Origin: Pseudomonadota bacterium
GTDB lineage: Bacteria; Pseudomonadota; Gammaproteobacteria; Enterobacterales; Enterobacteriaceae
Direction: 5' to 3'
Assembly: GCA_018261615.1 (NCBI GenBank)
Contig: JAGTSE010000003.1
Location: 248,001 to 312,000 of the forward strand
DNA length: 64,000 nucleotides
Part shown: piece by piece, positions 11,164-20,408 of the stretch
Layout: every line of letters begins with the position of its first letter
Position numbering within the stretch: position 1 is the stretch's first letter
Notes under the pieces: model-generated
Database searches by the model: none
The model's input: the letters and a program-made list of their open reading frames with translations, nothing else
Told to the model about the DNA's origin: nothing
Position numbers and translations under genes: made by a program

Positions 11164-11194
11164 CCTTTTTGGTAAATGGGGTGAGGGAACCCAG
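11164..11194 (-). promoter_or_regulatory. Probable preQ1-I riboswitch of yhhQ
   Basis: On the minus strand the leader holds CTGGGTTCCCTCACCCCA (11194-11177), then an A/T-rich linker, then AAAAAGG (11170-11164), eight bases from the yhhQ ATG. This has the layout of the class I preQ1 aptamer: a short GC stem, a C-rich loop, and an A-rich tail whose final GG can pair with that loop in an H-type pseudoknot. The tail includes the Shine-Dalgarno sequence, so ligand binding would block translation. The match was made by eye; the gene it controls (a preQ1/preQ0 importer) fits well. Confidence 0.68.
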
Positions 11195-11344
11195 TACTTT
11201 TTTGTACTCTGCCATGCAGAGCCGCCGCATGATACTGCAACTATTGCCGGATGCAATGGTTAATTTTAACGCAATCGTTAACCTTGCTTGCGTCACAAAA
11301 AAGGCAGCGTAAACTAATGCGGTTTTTCCCCTTGCGAGATGAAA

Positions 11345-11590
11345 ATGACCGATTTCTTTTCCACTGCTGACCATACGCTGGATGCGCAGGGTTTACGCTG
11401 CCCGGAACCGGTAATGATGGTGCGTAAAACCGTGCGTAATATGCAGGTTGGCGAAACATTGTTGATTATCGCCGACGATCCGGCAACCACCCGCGATATT
11501 CCCGGCTTTTGTCGTTTTATGGAACACGAGCTGGTCGCCGGGCAAACCGAATCACTGCCGTATCGGTACGTGGTGCGTAAAAGCCACTAA
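11345..11590 (+). CDS. tusA: Sulfur carrier protein TusA (SirA)
   Basis: Small cytoplasmic persulfide carrier of 81 residues that receives sulfur from IscS and passes it to TusBCD for 2-thiouridine formation in tRNA. The active cysteine is in LRCPEPVMM (Cys19). A second in-frame ATG two codons upstream (11339) exists, but the E. coli protein begins at the second one and the GCGAG upstream is better spaced for it. Divergent from yhhQ and convergent with zntA, whose stop overlaps this one by three bases. Confidence 0.95.
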   Translation: MTDFFSTADHTLDAQGLRCPEPVMMVRKTVRNMQVGETLLIIADDPATTRDIPGFCRFMEHELVAGQTESLPYRYVVRKSH

Positions 11591-13797
11591 TCTTTGCTGC
11601 GTAACAGGCGCAACGCATTGGCTGTCACCAGCACTGTTGCGCCGGTATCCGCCAGCACCGCCAGCCACAGCCCGGTCATTCCCAGCAGCGTCGTCAGCAG
11701 AAAGATGGCTTTCAAACCCAGCGCCATAGCAATGTTCTGGCGAATATTGCTCTGTGTTGCCCGTGCCAGGCGGATCATCTGCCCAATGCCGATCAGGCGG
11801 TTATGTGTTAATGCCGCGTCTGCCGTTTCCAGCGCTACGTCTGTGCCGCTACCCATCGCAATTCCGATGGTTGAGGCTTTCATGGCGGGCGCATCATTGA
11901 TGCCATCGCCAACCATCGCCAGCGGTAAGCGCTGATTAAGTGCCTGTACCGCCAGCACTTTATCTTCCGGCAACAGCCCGGCGCGGAAATCCAGCTCCAG
12001 CTTCCCGGCGATTGCCGCCGCCGCGCGCGGGTTATCTCCGCTCAGGATCACGCCCTGAACGCCCAGATCATGTAGCGCGGTAACCGCTTCTTTGGCGTCA
12101 TCGCGCAGCGTATCCTGCAGCGCCAGCGTGCCAATCGTTTCACCATCGCGTTCAACCACAATGACGGTCTGGCCGAGGCTCTCCTGCTGATGAATGTGTG
12201 TTAACAGCGCACTTTCTGGCATCCCTTTCGGCAGTTTATCCGGTGCGCTGATGCGAATATATTGCCCGTCAATCTGTGCTTCAATCCCTTTCCCGGCCAG
12301 CGTTTTCTGCGCTTGCGCCGTCGGAATCGGCAACTGGCGGCGCTGCGCTTCCTGTACAACAGCCTGTGCCAACGGGTGCGTAGAACCCTGTTCAACGGCG
12401 GCGCTGAGCGCCAGCAGTTCCGCTTCGTCGATCCCCGCCAGCGGCGTGACCGCGACAACCTGCGGTTTGCCAATGGTCAGTGTGCCGGTTTTATCAAATG
12501 CCACCTGGCGGATGCGACCAAGTTGCTCCAGGGCCGCGCCACCTTTGATTAACGCGCCACGCCGTGCGGCTACTGCCAGCCCTGAAGTAATCGCGGCTGG
12601 CGTAGAGATCACCAGCGCGCACGGGCAACCAATCAACAGCAACGCCAGCCCTTTGTAGATCCACGGTAACCACGGCGCAGCAAACAGTAGCGGCGGCACA
12701 ACCGCAACCAGCAGCGCTACTGCCATAATCGCTGGTGTATAGACGCGGCTAAAGCGATCGATAAAGCGTTCAATTGGCGCGCGACGCTCTTCGGCCTCTT
12801 CAATCAGCTTGAGGATACGGTCGATGGCGTTTTCGCCGGGCTTCGATACCACTTCCAGCGTCACCAGCCGATCAACGCTGGTGGCGCCGGCCGGTACCGA
12901 TTCGCCGTGGGTGCGTTCCACTGGCACCGATTCGCCGGTCAAGGCACTTTCATCAAAACTCGCAAATGCCGACACCAGTTTGCCGTCGGCGGGTAAACGC
13001 CCACCTGCCGGGACTTCAATGGTATCGCCCGGCTGTAACTCACTGGCGGCGACCGTCTGGCGCTCACCGTTACGCAGCCGGATGGCAGTATCCGGTTTTA
13101 GCGCCATCAGCGCGCTGACGCCGCGGCGTGCGCGGCTGGCGGCCCAGCCTTCAAGGCGTTCGCCAATTAAAAACAGCAGCAATACCATCGCCGCTTCCGC
13201 CGTTGCGCCAATAAACAGGGCGCCAATCGCCGCCACGCTCATCAGCGTTTCGATAGCAAACCAGCTACCGCTTTTGATTAAGCGCAGCGCCTGGCGGGCA
13301 ATCGGCCACAGGCCGACTAACGTGGTGGCGATAAAGGCGGCCTGACCCAGAGGATGGTTAAACTGCTCCAGCGCCCAGCTGAGCGCCATCATCACCATCA
13401 GGGTGATCAATGGCAGGTTTTCCCGCAGCCGCGAAGCTGCGGGCTCGGGCGTACTGTTCTCGCTGCGTAACTGGTAGCCAGCCTGCTGAACTGCCTGCTC
13501 GACGCGTTCGCGCACATCGCCGCTGGCCACAACGATTAGTTTTTCCGTAGTAAAGGTCACCTGAACCTGGGCAATGCCTTCGACCTGGCGGACGGCATTT
13601 TCCACTTTGCGGGCGCAGGCGGCGCAGTCCATACCCGAAACCAGCCAGCTATAGCGTTCGCCTTCCGAGCTCAGAGCCGGTTGCGCCTTGCTTTCGCAGG
13701 CGCCATCAGCGCAGCAGGATTGCGGTTTCTCCGACAACGGGCGCAGTTTTATTGACGCAAACTGTGGGGCTTTTTTAGTGTCGGTGGGGGTCGGCAT
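11587..13797 (-). CDS. zntA: Zn(II)/Cd(II)/Pb(II)-exporting P1B-type ATPase ZntA
   Basis: Inner membrane metal efflux ATPase of 736 residues (E. coli 732). Features in order: a Cys-rich N-terminus CCADGAC (28-34), a heavy-metal-associated domain with GMDCAAC (Cys58 and Cys61), eight transmembrane helices, the actuator motif TGES, the CPC metal site in the sixth helix, the phosphorylated Asp in DKTGTLT and the hinge GDGINDAP. Its promoter is the clear ZntR-type site at 13836-13867. It ends in a three-base convergent overlap with tusA. Confidence 0.97.
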   Translation of the reverse strand: MPTPTDTKKAPQFASIKLRPLSEKPQSCCADGACESKAQPALSSEGERYSWLVSGMDCAACARKVENAVRQVEGIAQVQVTFTTEKLIVVASGDVRERVEQAVQQAGYQLRSENSTPEPAASRLRENLPLITLMVMMALSWALEQFNHPLGQAAFIATTLVGLWPIARQALRLIKSGSWFAIETLMSVAAIGALFIGATAEAAMVLLLFLIGERLEGWAASRARRGVSALMALKPDTAIRLRNGERQTVAASELQPGDTIEVPAGGRLPADGKLVSAFASFDESALTGESVPVERTHGESVPAGATSVDRLVTLEVVSKPGENAIDRILKLIEEAEERRAPIERFIDRFSRVYTPAIMAVALLVAVVPPLLFAAPWLPWIYKGLALLLIGCPCALVISTPAAITSGLAVAARRGALIKGGAALEQLGRIRQVAFDKTGTLTIGKPQVVAVTPLAGIDEAELLALSAAVEQGSTHPLAQAVVQEAQRRQLPIPTAQAQKTLAGKGIEAQIDGQYIRISAPDKLPKGMPESALLTHIHQQESLGQTVIVVERDGETIGTLALQDTLRDDAKEAVTALHDLGVQGVILSGDNPRAAAAIAGKLELDFRAGLLPEDKVLAVQALNQRLPLAMVGDGINDAPAMKASTIGIAMGSGTDVALETADAALTHNRLIGIGQMIRLARATQSNIRQNIAMALGLKAIFLLTTLLGMTGLWLAVLADTGATVLVTANALRLLRSKD

Positions 13798-13835
13798 AGA
13801 ATCCTCCGGTGAATGATAATTTTCTCATTAACCGG

Positions 13836-13867
13836 AGGATACACTCTGGAGTCGACTCCAGAGTCAA
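13836..13867 (-). promoter_or_regulatory. zntA promoter with ZntR (MerR-type) operator, 20-bp spacer
   Basis: Reading the minus strand, a -35 box TTGACT (13867-13862) and a -10 box TATCCT (13841-13836) are separated by exactly 20 bp, the over-long spacer typical of MerR-family control. A perfect 22-bp palindrome (ACTCTGGAGTC and its complement, 13843-13864) fills the spacer. This is the known zntA arrangement in E. coli: Zn-bound ZntR untwists the spacer. The -35 side lies six bases from the end of yhhN. Confidence 0.93.
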
Positions 13868-13872
13868 GCCTT

Positions 13873-14499
13873 TTAAATATACAGCGAACGGACGATCAGA
13901 AAATGTCCGGCGAAGTAGCAGGCCGAAGCGATGGCGTTATCGGCACGGAAGCGTTTACGGTAGTGGCTCCCCAGCCAGACGATGTTGCCGAGCAGCAGCA
14001 ACGCCGCACCGACAAACGCCGACAGCGCGGGGCTTGTAGGGCGGAAGAACCATAGTTCGCCTGCCAACCAGACCATCACCAGCGTCATGGCGATAAAAGC
14101 ACATACGGCCATGCGCAGCTCTTCGAGACGCGTCCAGATCACCGCCAACAGCAACGCGCCAATAACCAGCAGCACCACCGGCAACGGCCAGAAAAAGGAG
14201 AGTGTCATCTGGCTGGCGAAGTAGATGGTGTAAAGCAGATGGGCGAGGAAAAAAGCGCCGATTGCGTAGAGCATTTTTTGCCGCGGCAGCAAGGTTAACG
14301 CATCGCCAATCAGTGAGGCACAGAGGCCAGCCAGCACCAGATAACTGATGGCGTCGAACATCGGCGCTTGCCAGGCCAGCAAAAGCAGGAGCAGTAGGGT
14401 GACGGGTTTAAAAACCCAGCGTTGCCAGGTCGGGCCGCGATAAGACGCATCGACATAGAGCCAGCCAGACAAACAGACAGCAATAAATGACCACAGCAT
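13873..14499 (-). CDS. yhhN: YhhN (TMEM86-like) membrane protein
   Basis: Polytopic inner membrane protein of 208 residues with about eight hydrophobic segments, in the YhhN family that includes eukaryotic TMEM86 lysoplasmalogenases. [21 protein letters not shown] is the family core (first 20 residues quoted in part). Function in bacteria is unproven. It lies just upstream of the zntA promoter on the same strand, as in E. coli, and is divergent from yhhM. Confidence 0.9.
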   Translation of the reverse strand: MLWSFIAVCLSGWLYVDASYRGPTWQRWVFKPVTLLLLLLLAWQAPMFDAISYLVLAGLCASLIGDALTLLPRQKMLYAIGAFFLAHLLYTIYFASQMTLSFFWPLPVVLLVIGALLLAVIWTRLEELRMAVCAFIAMTLVMVWLAGELWFFRPTSPALSAFVGAALLLLGNIVWLGSHYRKRFRADNAIASACYFAGHFLIVRSLYI

Positions 14500-14628
14500 A
14501 ATTAAGTCCCTGTATCTGTTATTTTTGCGTAAATCTCTCCTGTTCAGTGTAGTGGTGGAAAAAGGAGGATGACAATGCTATTTCACCCGCGATAAGCTCA
14601 ATTCCGCTTTTTCTGACAGGGTTCTGCC

Positions 14629-14988
14629 ATGAGTAAACCACCGTTTTTTTTCATTCTTGTCATTGTGTTGATCGTCGTGCTCGCTTCTTTTCGCTATGTT
14701 CAACAGCGGCGGGAAAAGGCGGAAAACGATGCGGCGCCGTTACAGCAAAAAAACGTGGTAGTGAGCAGTAAGCAGGAAAAACCCCTCAACGATCGCCGGT
14801 CGCGCCAGCAACAGGTGATCCCGGCGGGCAGCGCCATGCATTATGAGGCACGTTTCAAACCGCAAAGCGGCGGGCAGGAGATGGTTTTCCGTGTTGATGA
14901 GCAGCAATATTATGCACTGACGGTCGGCGATAAAGGCGTGCTGAGCTATAAAGGCTCGCGTTTTGTTGGCTTTGAACAAGCCCGGTAA
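14629..14988 (+). CDS. yhhM: DUF2500 protein YhhM
   Basis: Protein of 119 residues with one N-terminal membrane helix (FFFILVIVLIVVLASF) and a soluble domain of the DUF2500 family; same length as E. coli YhhM. The conserved NDRRSRQQQVIPAGS segment and the closing GVLSYKGSRFVGFE identify it. It probably faces the periplasm. No function is known. The convergent yhhL stop is 24 bases away. Confidence 0.9.
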   Translation: MSKPPFFFILVIVLIVVLASFRYVQQRREKAENDAAPLQQKNVVVSSKQEKPLNDRRSRQQQVIPAGSAMHYEARFKPQSGGQEMVFRVDEQQYYALTVGDKGVLSYKGSRFVGFEQAR

Positions 14989-15012
14989 GCGCGATGCTCC
15001 CGGGCTATAACA

Positions 15013-15288
15013 TTACTTCTTCGCTTTTAGTTTTTTGAGCCAAATCAACAGCTCAAACACGCCGAACAGGAAAATACGGATCTGTTCAGCTTTACTCATT
15101 TGCGGGCCCTCTTTCGGCAGTGCGGTTTTCAGCATTGTCGCCTGTAAGGCATGCATGAAAACGGTAAAGACCAGGGCTACATTGACGAAAATGTTCAACG
15201 GACGCGGAAACGGCTGGATCAGATTCCAGAGCAGAAAGGCCCAGATGCAAAGCATCAGCAGGCGTCCCAGATTAATCAGCAGCGGCAT
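15013..15288 (-). CDS. yhhL: DUF1145 membrane protein YhhL
   Basis: Small protein of 91 residues with three hydrophobic segments, family DUF1145, ending in a Lys-rich tail. The start at 15288 gives the family N-terminus MPLLINLGRLLML and has a GGAGAAAA site just before it; it overlaps the 3' end of rsmD by 17 bases, suggesting coupled translation. Function unknown. Confidence 0.88.
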   Translation of the reverse strand: MPLLINLGRLLMLCIWAFLLWNLIQPFPRPLNIFVNVALVFTVFMHALQATMLKTALPKEGPQMSKAEQIRIFLFGVFELLIWLKKLKAKK

Positions 15289-15877
15289 GTTTTTCTCCTT
15301 GTGGTGCTGCACGGTGATATAAACGATACGCCACCTGGCCCGCGACTTTCTCCCGGTGCAGATGCCAGTGTGTCGGCACCGGCGGTAAGCCATTTTCGAC
15401 TTCACTTTCGATATAAATTAATGCGTCATCGGCGAGCCAGCCGTTGTTTTCCAGCAGTTGCAAGGTCTCTTCCAGCATCCCCTTACGAAACGGCGGGTCG
15501 ATAAAGGCAATGGTGTGTGGTGTACCCTGGCCTGCTAAATAGGCCAGCGTATTGGTATTCACTACTTTGGCGTTGACGGCTTTCAGCATCACCAGATTTT
15601 GCTGCAATTGCTGTGCGACGCTACGCTCCATTTCCACCAGGATCGCGCTGGCGGCGTAGCGCGAGAGCGCTTCCAGCCCTAATGCGCCACTTCCGGCAAA
15701 GCAATCAAGACAGTGCGCATCAACCAGCGATGGCGCCAGCCAGTTGAATAAGGTTTCCCGCACGCGATCGGTGGTCGGACGCAGACCGGGGCTATCCGGG
15801 ACCGGTAATTTACGGCCCCGCCACTGCCCACCAATAATGCGTATCTGGCCGCTGGCGGCACGGTTAGGTTTCTTCAT
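15272..15877 (-). CDS. rsmD: 16S rRNA m2G966 methyltransferase RsmD
   Basis: SAM-dependent methyltransferase of 201 residues acting on G966 of 16S rRNA in the assembled 30S subunit. Motifs: RPTTDRVRETLFNWL near the N-terminus, the SAM loop DCFAGSGALGLEAL and the catalytic DPPF. The start MKKPN at 15877 matches E. coli; an ATG seven codons upstream is also in frame but not conserved. Divergent from ftsY across about 190 bp, the classic enterobacterial arrangement. Confidence 0.95.
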   Translation of the reverse strand: MKKPNRAASGQIRIIGGQWRGRKLPVPDSPGLRPTTDRVRETLFNWLAPSLVDAHCLDCFAGSGALGLEALSRYAASAILVEMERSVAQQLQQNLVMLKAVNAKVVNTNTLAYLAGQGTPHTIAFIDPPFRKGMLEETLQLLENNGWLADDALIYIESEVENGLPPVPTHWHLHREKVAGQVAYRLYHRAAPQGEKHAAAD

Positions 15878-16066
15878 GGTTTCCGCTTTGCTCATCATTT
15901 TGGCCTGCTATTCTAGCGGTCTGACGAAGGACGTTAAACCCTAATCCGCAGGCCGTGATGCGAGTTGAGGAAAGTGTTAGACTATCCGACTAATTAACAA
16001 ATGTTTTCAGTCCCTGTCATGTAAGACGGGCTGCGCCATGAATCAACAGCGGGAGTGTAGTCGCCA

Positions 16067-17440
16067 ATGGCAAATGAGAAGAAACGTGGCTTTTTTTCCT
16101 GGCTCGGCTTTGGGCAGAAAGAACAGGCCGAAGAGGCGCAAACCGAATCACAGCAGGTAACTGAGCAACCGGTCGAAGAGGCACTGGCGAGCGAACCTGC
16201 CGCCGACAGCGAAAAATTTGCCGAAGAGGCCGTTGAGGCTAGCGAACAGCTGGCGGGCGAAGAGACGCAGCCGGAGCCCGTTGTCGAAGAGCAGGCGCTT
16301 CAGATTGAACACGAAGAACTGCCGCTGCCGGAAGAGGTCGCAGAGCAGGAGATCGGCGCGGAAGAGTGGCAGACAGAAGCAGAACCGCTGGTTGAGGAAG
16401 TTGCAGAGGAAGATAGGCCACTGAGCGATGAAGAGCTGGACGTGCAGGCGTTGGCCGCGGAAGAAGCGGTGATGGTTGTGCCGCCAGAGGACGCGGCGCA
16501 GGAGCAGGAGAAACCGACAAAAGAGGGTTTCTTCGCGCGTCTGAAACGCAGTTTGCTGAAAACAAAAGAAAATCTGGGTTCCGGATTTATCAGTCTGTTT
16601 CGCGGTAAAAAAATCGATGATGATCTGTTTGAAGAACTGGAAGAACAGTTGCTGATTGCGGATGTTGGCGTTGAGACCACACGCAGAATCATCACCAACC
16701 TGACGGAAGGCGCAAGCCGTAAGCAGCTTCGCGATGCAGAAGCACTTTATGGTTTGCTGAAAGAGGAAATGAGCGACATCCTCGCGAAGGTTGATGAACC
16801 GCTGAATATTGAAGGCAAAACGCCGTTTGTTATTTTGATGGTTGGCGTTAACGGCGTGGGTAAAACTACCACCATCGGTAAGCTGGCGCGTCAGTTTGAG
16901 CAGCAAGGCAAATCGGTGATGTTGGCGGCGGGCGATACCTTCCGCGCGGCAGCGGTTGAGCAGTTGCAGGTCTGGGGCCAGCGCAACAATATTCCGGTGA
17001 TTGCCCAGCATACCGGCGCGGATTCCGCTTCGGTCATTTTTGACGCTATTCAGGCGGCGAAAGCGCGCAATGTTGATGTGCTGATTGCCGATACCGCTGG
17101 GCGTTTGCAGAACAAATCGCATTTGATGGAAGAGTTGAAGAAAATTGTCCGCGTCATGAAAAAGCTGGATGAGGACGCTCCCCATGAAGTGATGCTGACG
17201 ATTGATGCCAGCACCGGGCAAAATGCGATAAGCCAGGCCAAACTGTTCCACGAAGCTGTTGGTCTTACCGGCATCACGCTGACTAAACTCGACGGCACCG
17301 CCAAAGGCGGCGTGATTTTCTCAGTGGCGGATCAGTTCGGCATTCCGATCCGCTACATTGGTGTCGGCGAACGTATCGAAGATCTGCGTCCGTTTAACGC
17401 GGGCGATTTTATTGAGGCGCTTTTTGCCCGAGAGGATTAA
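16067..17440 (+). CDS. ftsY: Signal recognition particle receptor FtsY
   Basis: SRP receptor GTPase of 457 residues that docks ribosome-SRP complexes at the membrane. The N-terminal A domain (residues 1 to about 160) is highly acidic and Glu/Ala-rich and starts with a basic amphipathic KKRGFFSWLGFG membrane-targeting helix. The NG domain follows, with the P-loop GVNGVGKTTT, DTAGR and TKLDGTAKGG. It is shorter than E. coli FtsY (497), the difference lying in the low-complexity acidic linker. First gene of ftsYEX; two bases separate it from ftsE. Confidence 0.96.
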   Translation: MANEKKRGFFSWLGFGQKEQAEEAQTESQQVTEQPVEEALASEPAADSEKFAEEAVEASEQLAGEETQPEPVVEEQALQIEHEELPLPEEVAEQEIGAEEWQTEAEPLVEEVAEEDRPLSDEELDVQALAAEEAVMVVPPEDAAQEQEKPTKEGFFARLKRSLLKTKENLGSGFISLFRGKKIDDDLFEELEEQLLIADVGVETTRRIITNLTEGASRKQLRDAEALYGLLKEEMSDILAKVDEPLNIEGKTPFVILMVGVNGVGKTTTIGKLARQFEQQGKSVMLAAGDTFRAAAVEQLQVWGQRNNIPVIAQHTGADSASVIFDAIQAAKARNVDVLIADTAGRLQNKSHLMEELKKIVRVMKKLDEDAPHEVMLTIDASTGQNAISQAKLFHEAVGLTGITLTKLDGTAKGGVIFSVADQFGIPIRYIGVGERIEDLRPFNAGDFIEALFARED

Positions 17441-17442
17441 CA

Positions 17443-18111
17443 ATGATTCGCTTTGAACATGTCAGCAAAGCCTATCTCGGTGGGAGACAAGCGTTGCAGG
17501 GGGTCACATTTCACCTGCAACCAGGCGAGATGGCCTTTCTGACCGGGCACTCCGGCGCAGGAAAAAGTACCCTGCTGAAGCTTATCTGCGGGATCGAGCG
17601 GCCAAGCACCGGGAAAATCCTGTTCAGCGGCCACGACATTAGCCGTCTGAAGAACCGTGAAGTTCCGTTTTTACGTCGCCAGATCGGCATGATTTTTCAG
17701 GATCACCATTTGCTGATGGAGCGCACGGTGTATGACAACGTGGCGATTCCGCTGATTATCGCTGGCGCGAGCGGTGATGACATTCGTCGTCGTGTGTCGG
17801 CGGCGCTGGATAAGGTCGGGCTGCTCGATAAAGCGAAAAGCTTCCCGATTCAGCTTTCCGGCGGTGAACAGCAGCGCGTCGGCATTGCCCGCGCGGTTGT
17901 AAATAAACCGGCAGTGCTGCTGGCGGATGAACCGACCGGTAACCTGGACGACGCCTTGTCGGAAGGGATTTTACGTCTGTTTGAAGAGTTTAATCGCGTT
18001 GGGGTTACGGTACTGATGGCGACCCACGACCTGGGGCTTATTTCCCGGCGTTCGTACCGCATGCTGACCCTGAGCGATGGCCATTTGCATGGAGGCCCGG
18101 CGGGTGAATAA
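17443..18111 (+). CDS. ftsE: Cell division ATP-binding protein FtsE
   Basis: ABC ATPase of 222 residues that works with FtsX at the divisome to control periplasmic amidase activation through EnvC. Walker A is GHSGAGKST, the signature [14 protein letters not shown], and Walker [12 protein letters not shown]. Its stop lies inside the ftsX start region. Confidence 0.96.
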   Translation: MIRFEHVSKAYLGGRQALQGVTFHLQPGEMAFLTGHSGAGKSTLLKLICGIERPSTGKILFSGHDISRLKNREVPFLRRQIGMIFQDHHLLMERTVYDNVAIPLIIAGASGDDIRRRVSAALDKVGLLDKAKSFPIQLSGGEQQRVGIARAVVNKPAVLLADEPTGNLDDALSEGILRLFEEFNRVGVTVLMATHDLGLISRRSYRMLTLSDGHLHGGPAGE

Positions 18112-19162
18112 GAGAGACGCATTAAATCATATCCGGCAGTTTGGCCGCCGGCTTGACCGTTTCCGTAAGTCCGCCGCTGGCACCGGTGATGGTAATCGCA
18201 ATGCTCCACGCCGAGGTAAAGCGACAAACAAGCCGCCATCACGTAAAACCAATGTGTTTAACGAGCAGGTTCGCTACGCCTGGCACGGCGCGTTGCAGGA
18301 TCTGAAAAGCAAACCGCTGGCGACGTTCCTGACAGTGATGGTGATTGCCATCTCTCTGACGCTGCCGAGCGTTTGCTATATGGTCTACAAAAACGTCAAC
18401 CAGGCGGCGTCGCAGTACTATCCGTCGCCGCAGATCACCGTCTATTTCGACAAAGCGCTGGATGATAACGCTGCGCAGCAGGTGGTGGGCCAGCTCCAGT
18501 CCGTGCAGGGCGTGGAGAAAGTGAACTACCTTTCCCGCGAAGATGCGCTCGGCGAGTTCCGTAACTGGTCCGGGTTTGGCGGGGCGCTGGATATGCTGGA
18601 AGAGAATCCGCTGCCCGCCGTGGCGGTAGTGGTTCCTAAACTGGATTTTCAGAGCCCGGATTCGCTGAAGACACTGCGCGATCGTATCTCTCATATCCAG
18701 GGGATTGATGAAGTGCGTATGGACGATAGCTGGTTTGCGCGTCTGGCATCGCTGACCGGGCTGGTCGGGCGCGTATCGGCGATGATCGGCGTACTGATGG
18801 TTGCGGCCGTCTTCCTGGTTATCGGCAACAGCGTGCGGCTGAGTATTTTTGCCCGCCGCGATACTATCAACGTGCAGAAACTGATCGGTGCAACGGACGG
18901 TTTTATCCTGCGTCCATTCCTGTATGGCGGCGCGCTGCTAGGGTTCTCCGGCGCGTTCTTATCGCTGATCCTGTCGGAGATTATGGTGTTGCGGCTCTCC
19001 TCGGGCGTTACCGAAGTGGCGAAAGTATTCGGCACCCAGTTCGAGCTAAGCGGCTTGTCTTTTGACGAGTGCTTATTGCTGCTGCTGGTCTGTTCGATGA
19101 TCGGTTGGATAGCCGCCTGGCTGGCAACGGTGCAACATTTACGTCACTTTACTCCCGATTAA
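18104..19162 (+). CDS. ftsX: Cell division protein FtsX
   Basis: Integral membrane partner of FtsE, 352 residues as in E. coli, with a cytoplasmic N-terminus, four transmembrane helices and a large periplasmic loop that contacts EnvC. The GTG at 18104 is the start: it gives the conserved (M)[15 protein letters not shown], overlaps the ftsE stop by eight bases, and has GGAGG at 18091-18095. Longer in-frame starts inside ftsE are not conserved. Confidence 0.95.
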   Translation: MNKRDALNHIRQFGRRLDRFRKSAAGTGDGNRNAPRRGKATNKPPSRKTNVFNEQVRYAWHGALQDLKSKPLATFLTVMVIAISLTLPSVCYMVYKNVNQAASQYYPSPQITVYFDKALDDNAAQQVVGQLQSVQGVEKVNYLSREDALGEFRNWSGFGGALDMLEENPLPAVAVVVPKLDFQSPDSLKTLRDRISHIQGIDEVRMDDSWFARLASLTGLVGRVSAMIGVLMVAAVFLVIGNSVRLSIFARRDTINVQKLIGATDGFILRPFLYGGALLGFSGAFLSLILSEIMVLRLSSGVTEVAKVFGTQFELSGLSFDECLLLLLVCSMIGWIAAWLATVQHLRHFTPD

Positions 19163-19285
19163 AAAAACTCTGGTATACTCTTTCCCTGCAATGAAGTATT
19201 CCCGTAGCAGGGAAAGCGTATCGCCCCTTTCTGATGTTTTCCTTGCACCGGCTTTTTCATCCAGATGTCACAATTTGTGCGTAAT

Positions 19286-19331
19286 TTATTCACAGGGCGA
19301 CATGGAACTTGTGGATAAAATCACTGTCTGA
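19286..19331 (+). promoter_or_regulatory. rpoH control region: sigma-E promoter P3 overlapped by DnaA boxes
   Basis: A sigma-E-type promoter is visible as GGAACTT (19304-19310), a 16-bp spacer and TCTGA (19327-19331), matching E. coli rpoH P3. A perfect DnaA box (TTATCCACA on the minus strand, 19310-19318) sits directly after the -35 box, and a second good one (TTATTCACA, 19286-19294) lies upstream. Further upstream, TATACT at about 19174 is a plausible sigma-70 -10 for the distal promoter. The arrangement fits known DnaA repression and envelope-stress activation of rpoH. Confidence 0.8.
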
Positions 19332-19432
19332 TACAAATGTGAATGCTAATCTCGTTGCTCATAAGTACTGGCATGTTTGTTGCTTGATGGGGACAGACCG
19401 CCGCCAGTGGAAAGTAAATTGAGAGGATTTGA

Positions 19433-20290
19433 ATGACCAAAGAAATGCAAACTTTAGCTTTAGCCCCTGTTGGTAACCTGGAGTCTTACGTCCGGGCCGC
19501 TAACGCATGGCCGATGTTGACGGCTGATGAAGAACGGGCACTGGCTGAAAAGCTGCATTACCAGGGCGATCTGGAAGCAGCGAAAAAGCTGATTCTGTCT
19601 CACCTGCGCTTTGTTGTTCATATTGCTCGTAATTACTCGGGCTATGGTCTGCCGCAGGCGGATCTTATCCAGGAAGGTAATATCGGCCTGATGAAAGCTG
19701 TGCGTCGCTTCAACCCGGAAGTGGGTGTGCGACTGGTTTCCTTCGCCGTGCACTGGATCAAAGCTGAGATCCACGAGTATGTGCTGCGCAACTGGCGTAT
19801 CGTGAAAGTGGCTACCACCAAAGCACAGCGCAAGCTGTTCTTTAATCTGCGTAAAGCAAAACAGCGCCTGGGCTGGTTTAACCAGGACGAAGTCGAAATG
19901 GTGGCCCGTGAACTGGGCGTGACCAGCAAAGACGTGCGTGAAATGGAATCGCGTATGGCGGCGCAGGACATGACGTTTGATATGTCCCCGGACGATGACG
20001 CTCAGGACAGCCAGCCGATGGCTCCCGTGCTCTATTTACAGGATAAATCGTCGAACTTTGCTGATGGCATTGAAGACGACAACTGGGAAGAGCAGGCTGC
20101 CAGCAAGCTGACCGACGCAATGAAAGGGCTGGACGAACGCAGCCAGCAGATCATCCGTGCCCGCTGGCTGGACGAAGAGAACAAGTCCACGCTGCAGGAG
20201 CTGGCCGACCGTTACGGCGTTTCCGCCGAGCGTGTACGACAGCTTGAAAAGAACGCGATGAAAAAACTGCGCGCTGCTATCGAAGCGTAA
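19433..20290 (+). CDS. rpoH: Heat-shock sigma factor RpoH (sigma-32)
   Basis: Alternative sigma factor of 285 residues (E. coli 284) directing RNA polymerase to heat-shock promoters. Region 2 is seen in [16 protein letters not shown] and the RpoH box [17 protein letters not shown] follows at about residue 130. Region 4 ends with the [30 protein letters not shown] precedes the ATG. In E. coli the 5' coding region folds into an RNA thermometer; that fold was not verified here. A strong terminator follows. Confidence 0.97.
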   Translation: MTKEMQTLALAPVGNLESYVRAANAWPMLTADEERALAEKLHYQGDLEAAKKLILSHLRFVVHIARNYSGYGLPQADLIQEGNIGLMKAVRRFNPEVGVRLVSFAVHWIKAEIHEYVLRNWRIVKVATTKAQRKLFFNLRKAKQRLGWFNQDEVEMVARELGVTSKDVREMESRMAAQDMTFDMSPDDDAQDSQPMAPVLYLQDKSSNFADGIEDDNWEEQAASKLTDAMKGLDERSQQIIRARWLDEENKSTLQELADRYGVSAERVRQLEKNAMKKLRAAIEA

Positions 20291-20305
20291 GCGTATACCG
20301 TGAAG

Positions 20306-20339
20306 AAGCCGGGTCGGTGTAAGCCTCGCCCGGCTTTTT
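20306..20339 (+). terminator. rpoH intrinsic terminator
   Basis: AAGCCGGG (20306-20313) pairs with CCCGGCTT (20329-20336), followed by T residues. It lies 16 bases after the rpoH stop. Confidence 0.85.
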
Positions 20340-20351
20340 GTTGTCTATAGA

Positions 20352-20376
20352 AAACCCCACTGCCAGGTTGGGGTTT
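20352..20376 (-). terminator. Terminator-like hairpin of the MocR-type gene
   Basis: AAACCCCA (20352-20359) pairs with TGGGGTTT (20369-20376). On the minus strand it is followed by TTTTC, so it most likely ends the regulator gene that stops at 20409; it may also back up the rpoH terminator. Confidence 0.6.
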
Positions 20377-20408
20377 CGCAAAGCTTTCGGCTTTAAGCCA
20401 GTTATTTT

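Noticed and set aside
16148..17251. Long minus-strand open frame of 367 codons across ftsY
   Set aside because: It is the reverse shadow of the acidic, GAA/GAG-rich ftsY coding sequence; its Phe/Leu/Arg-rich translation has no recognisable domain.
19270..19300. CRP site upstream of rpoH
   Set aside because: TGTGC and TCACA half-sites are present, but the spacing (nine bases) does not fit the six-base CRP spacer.
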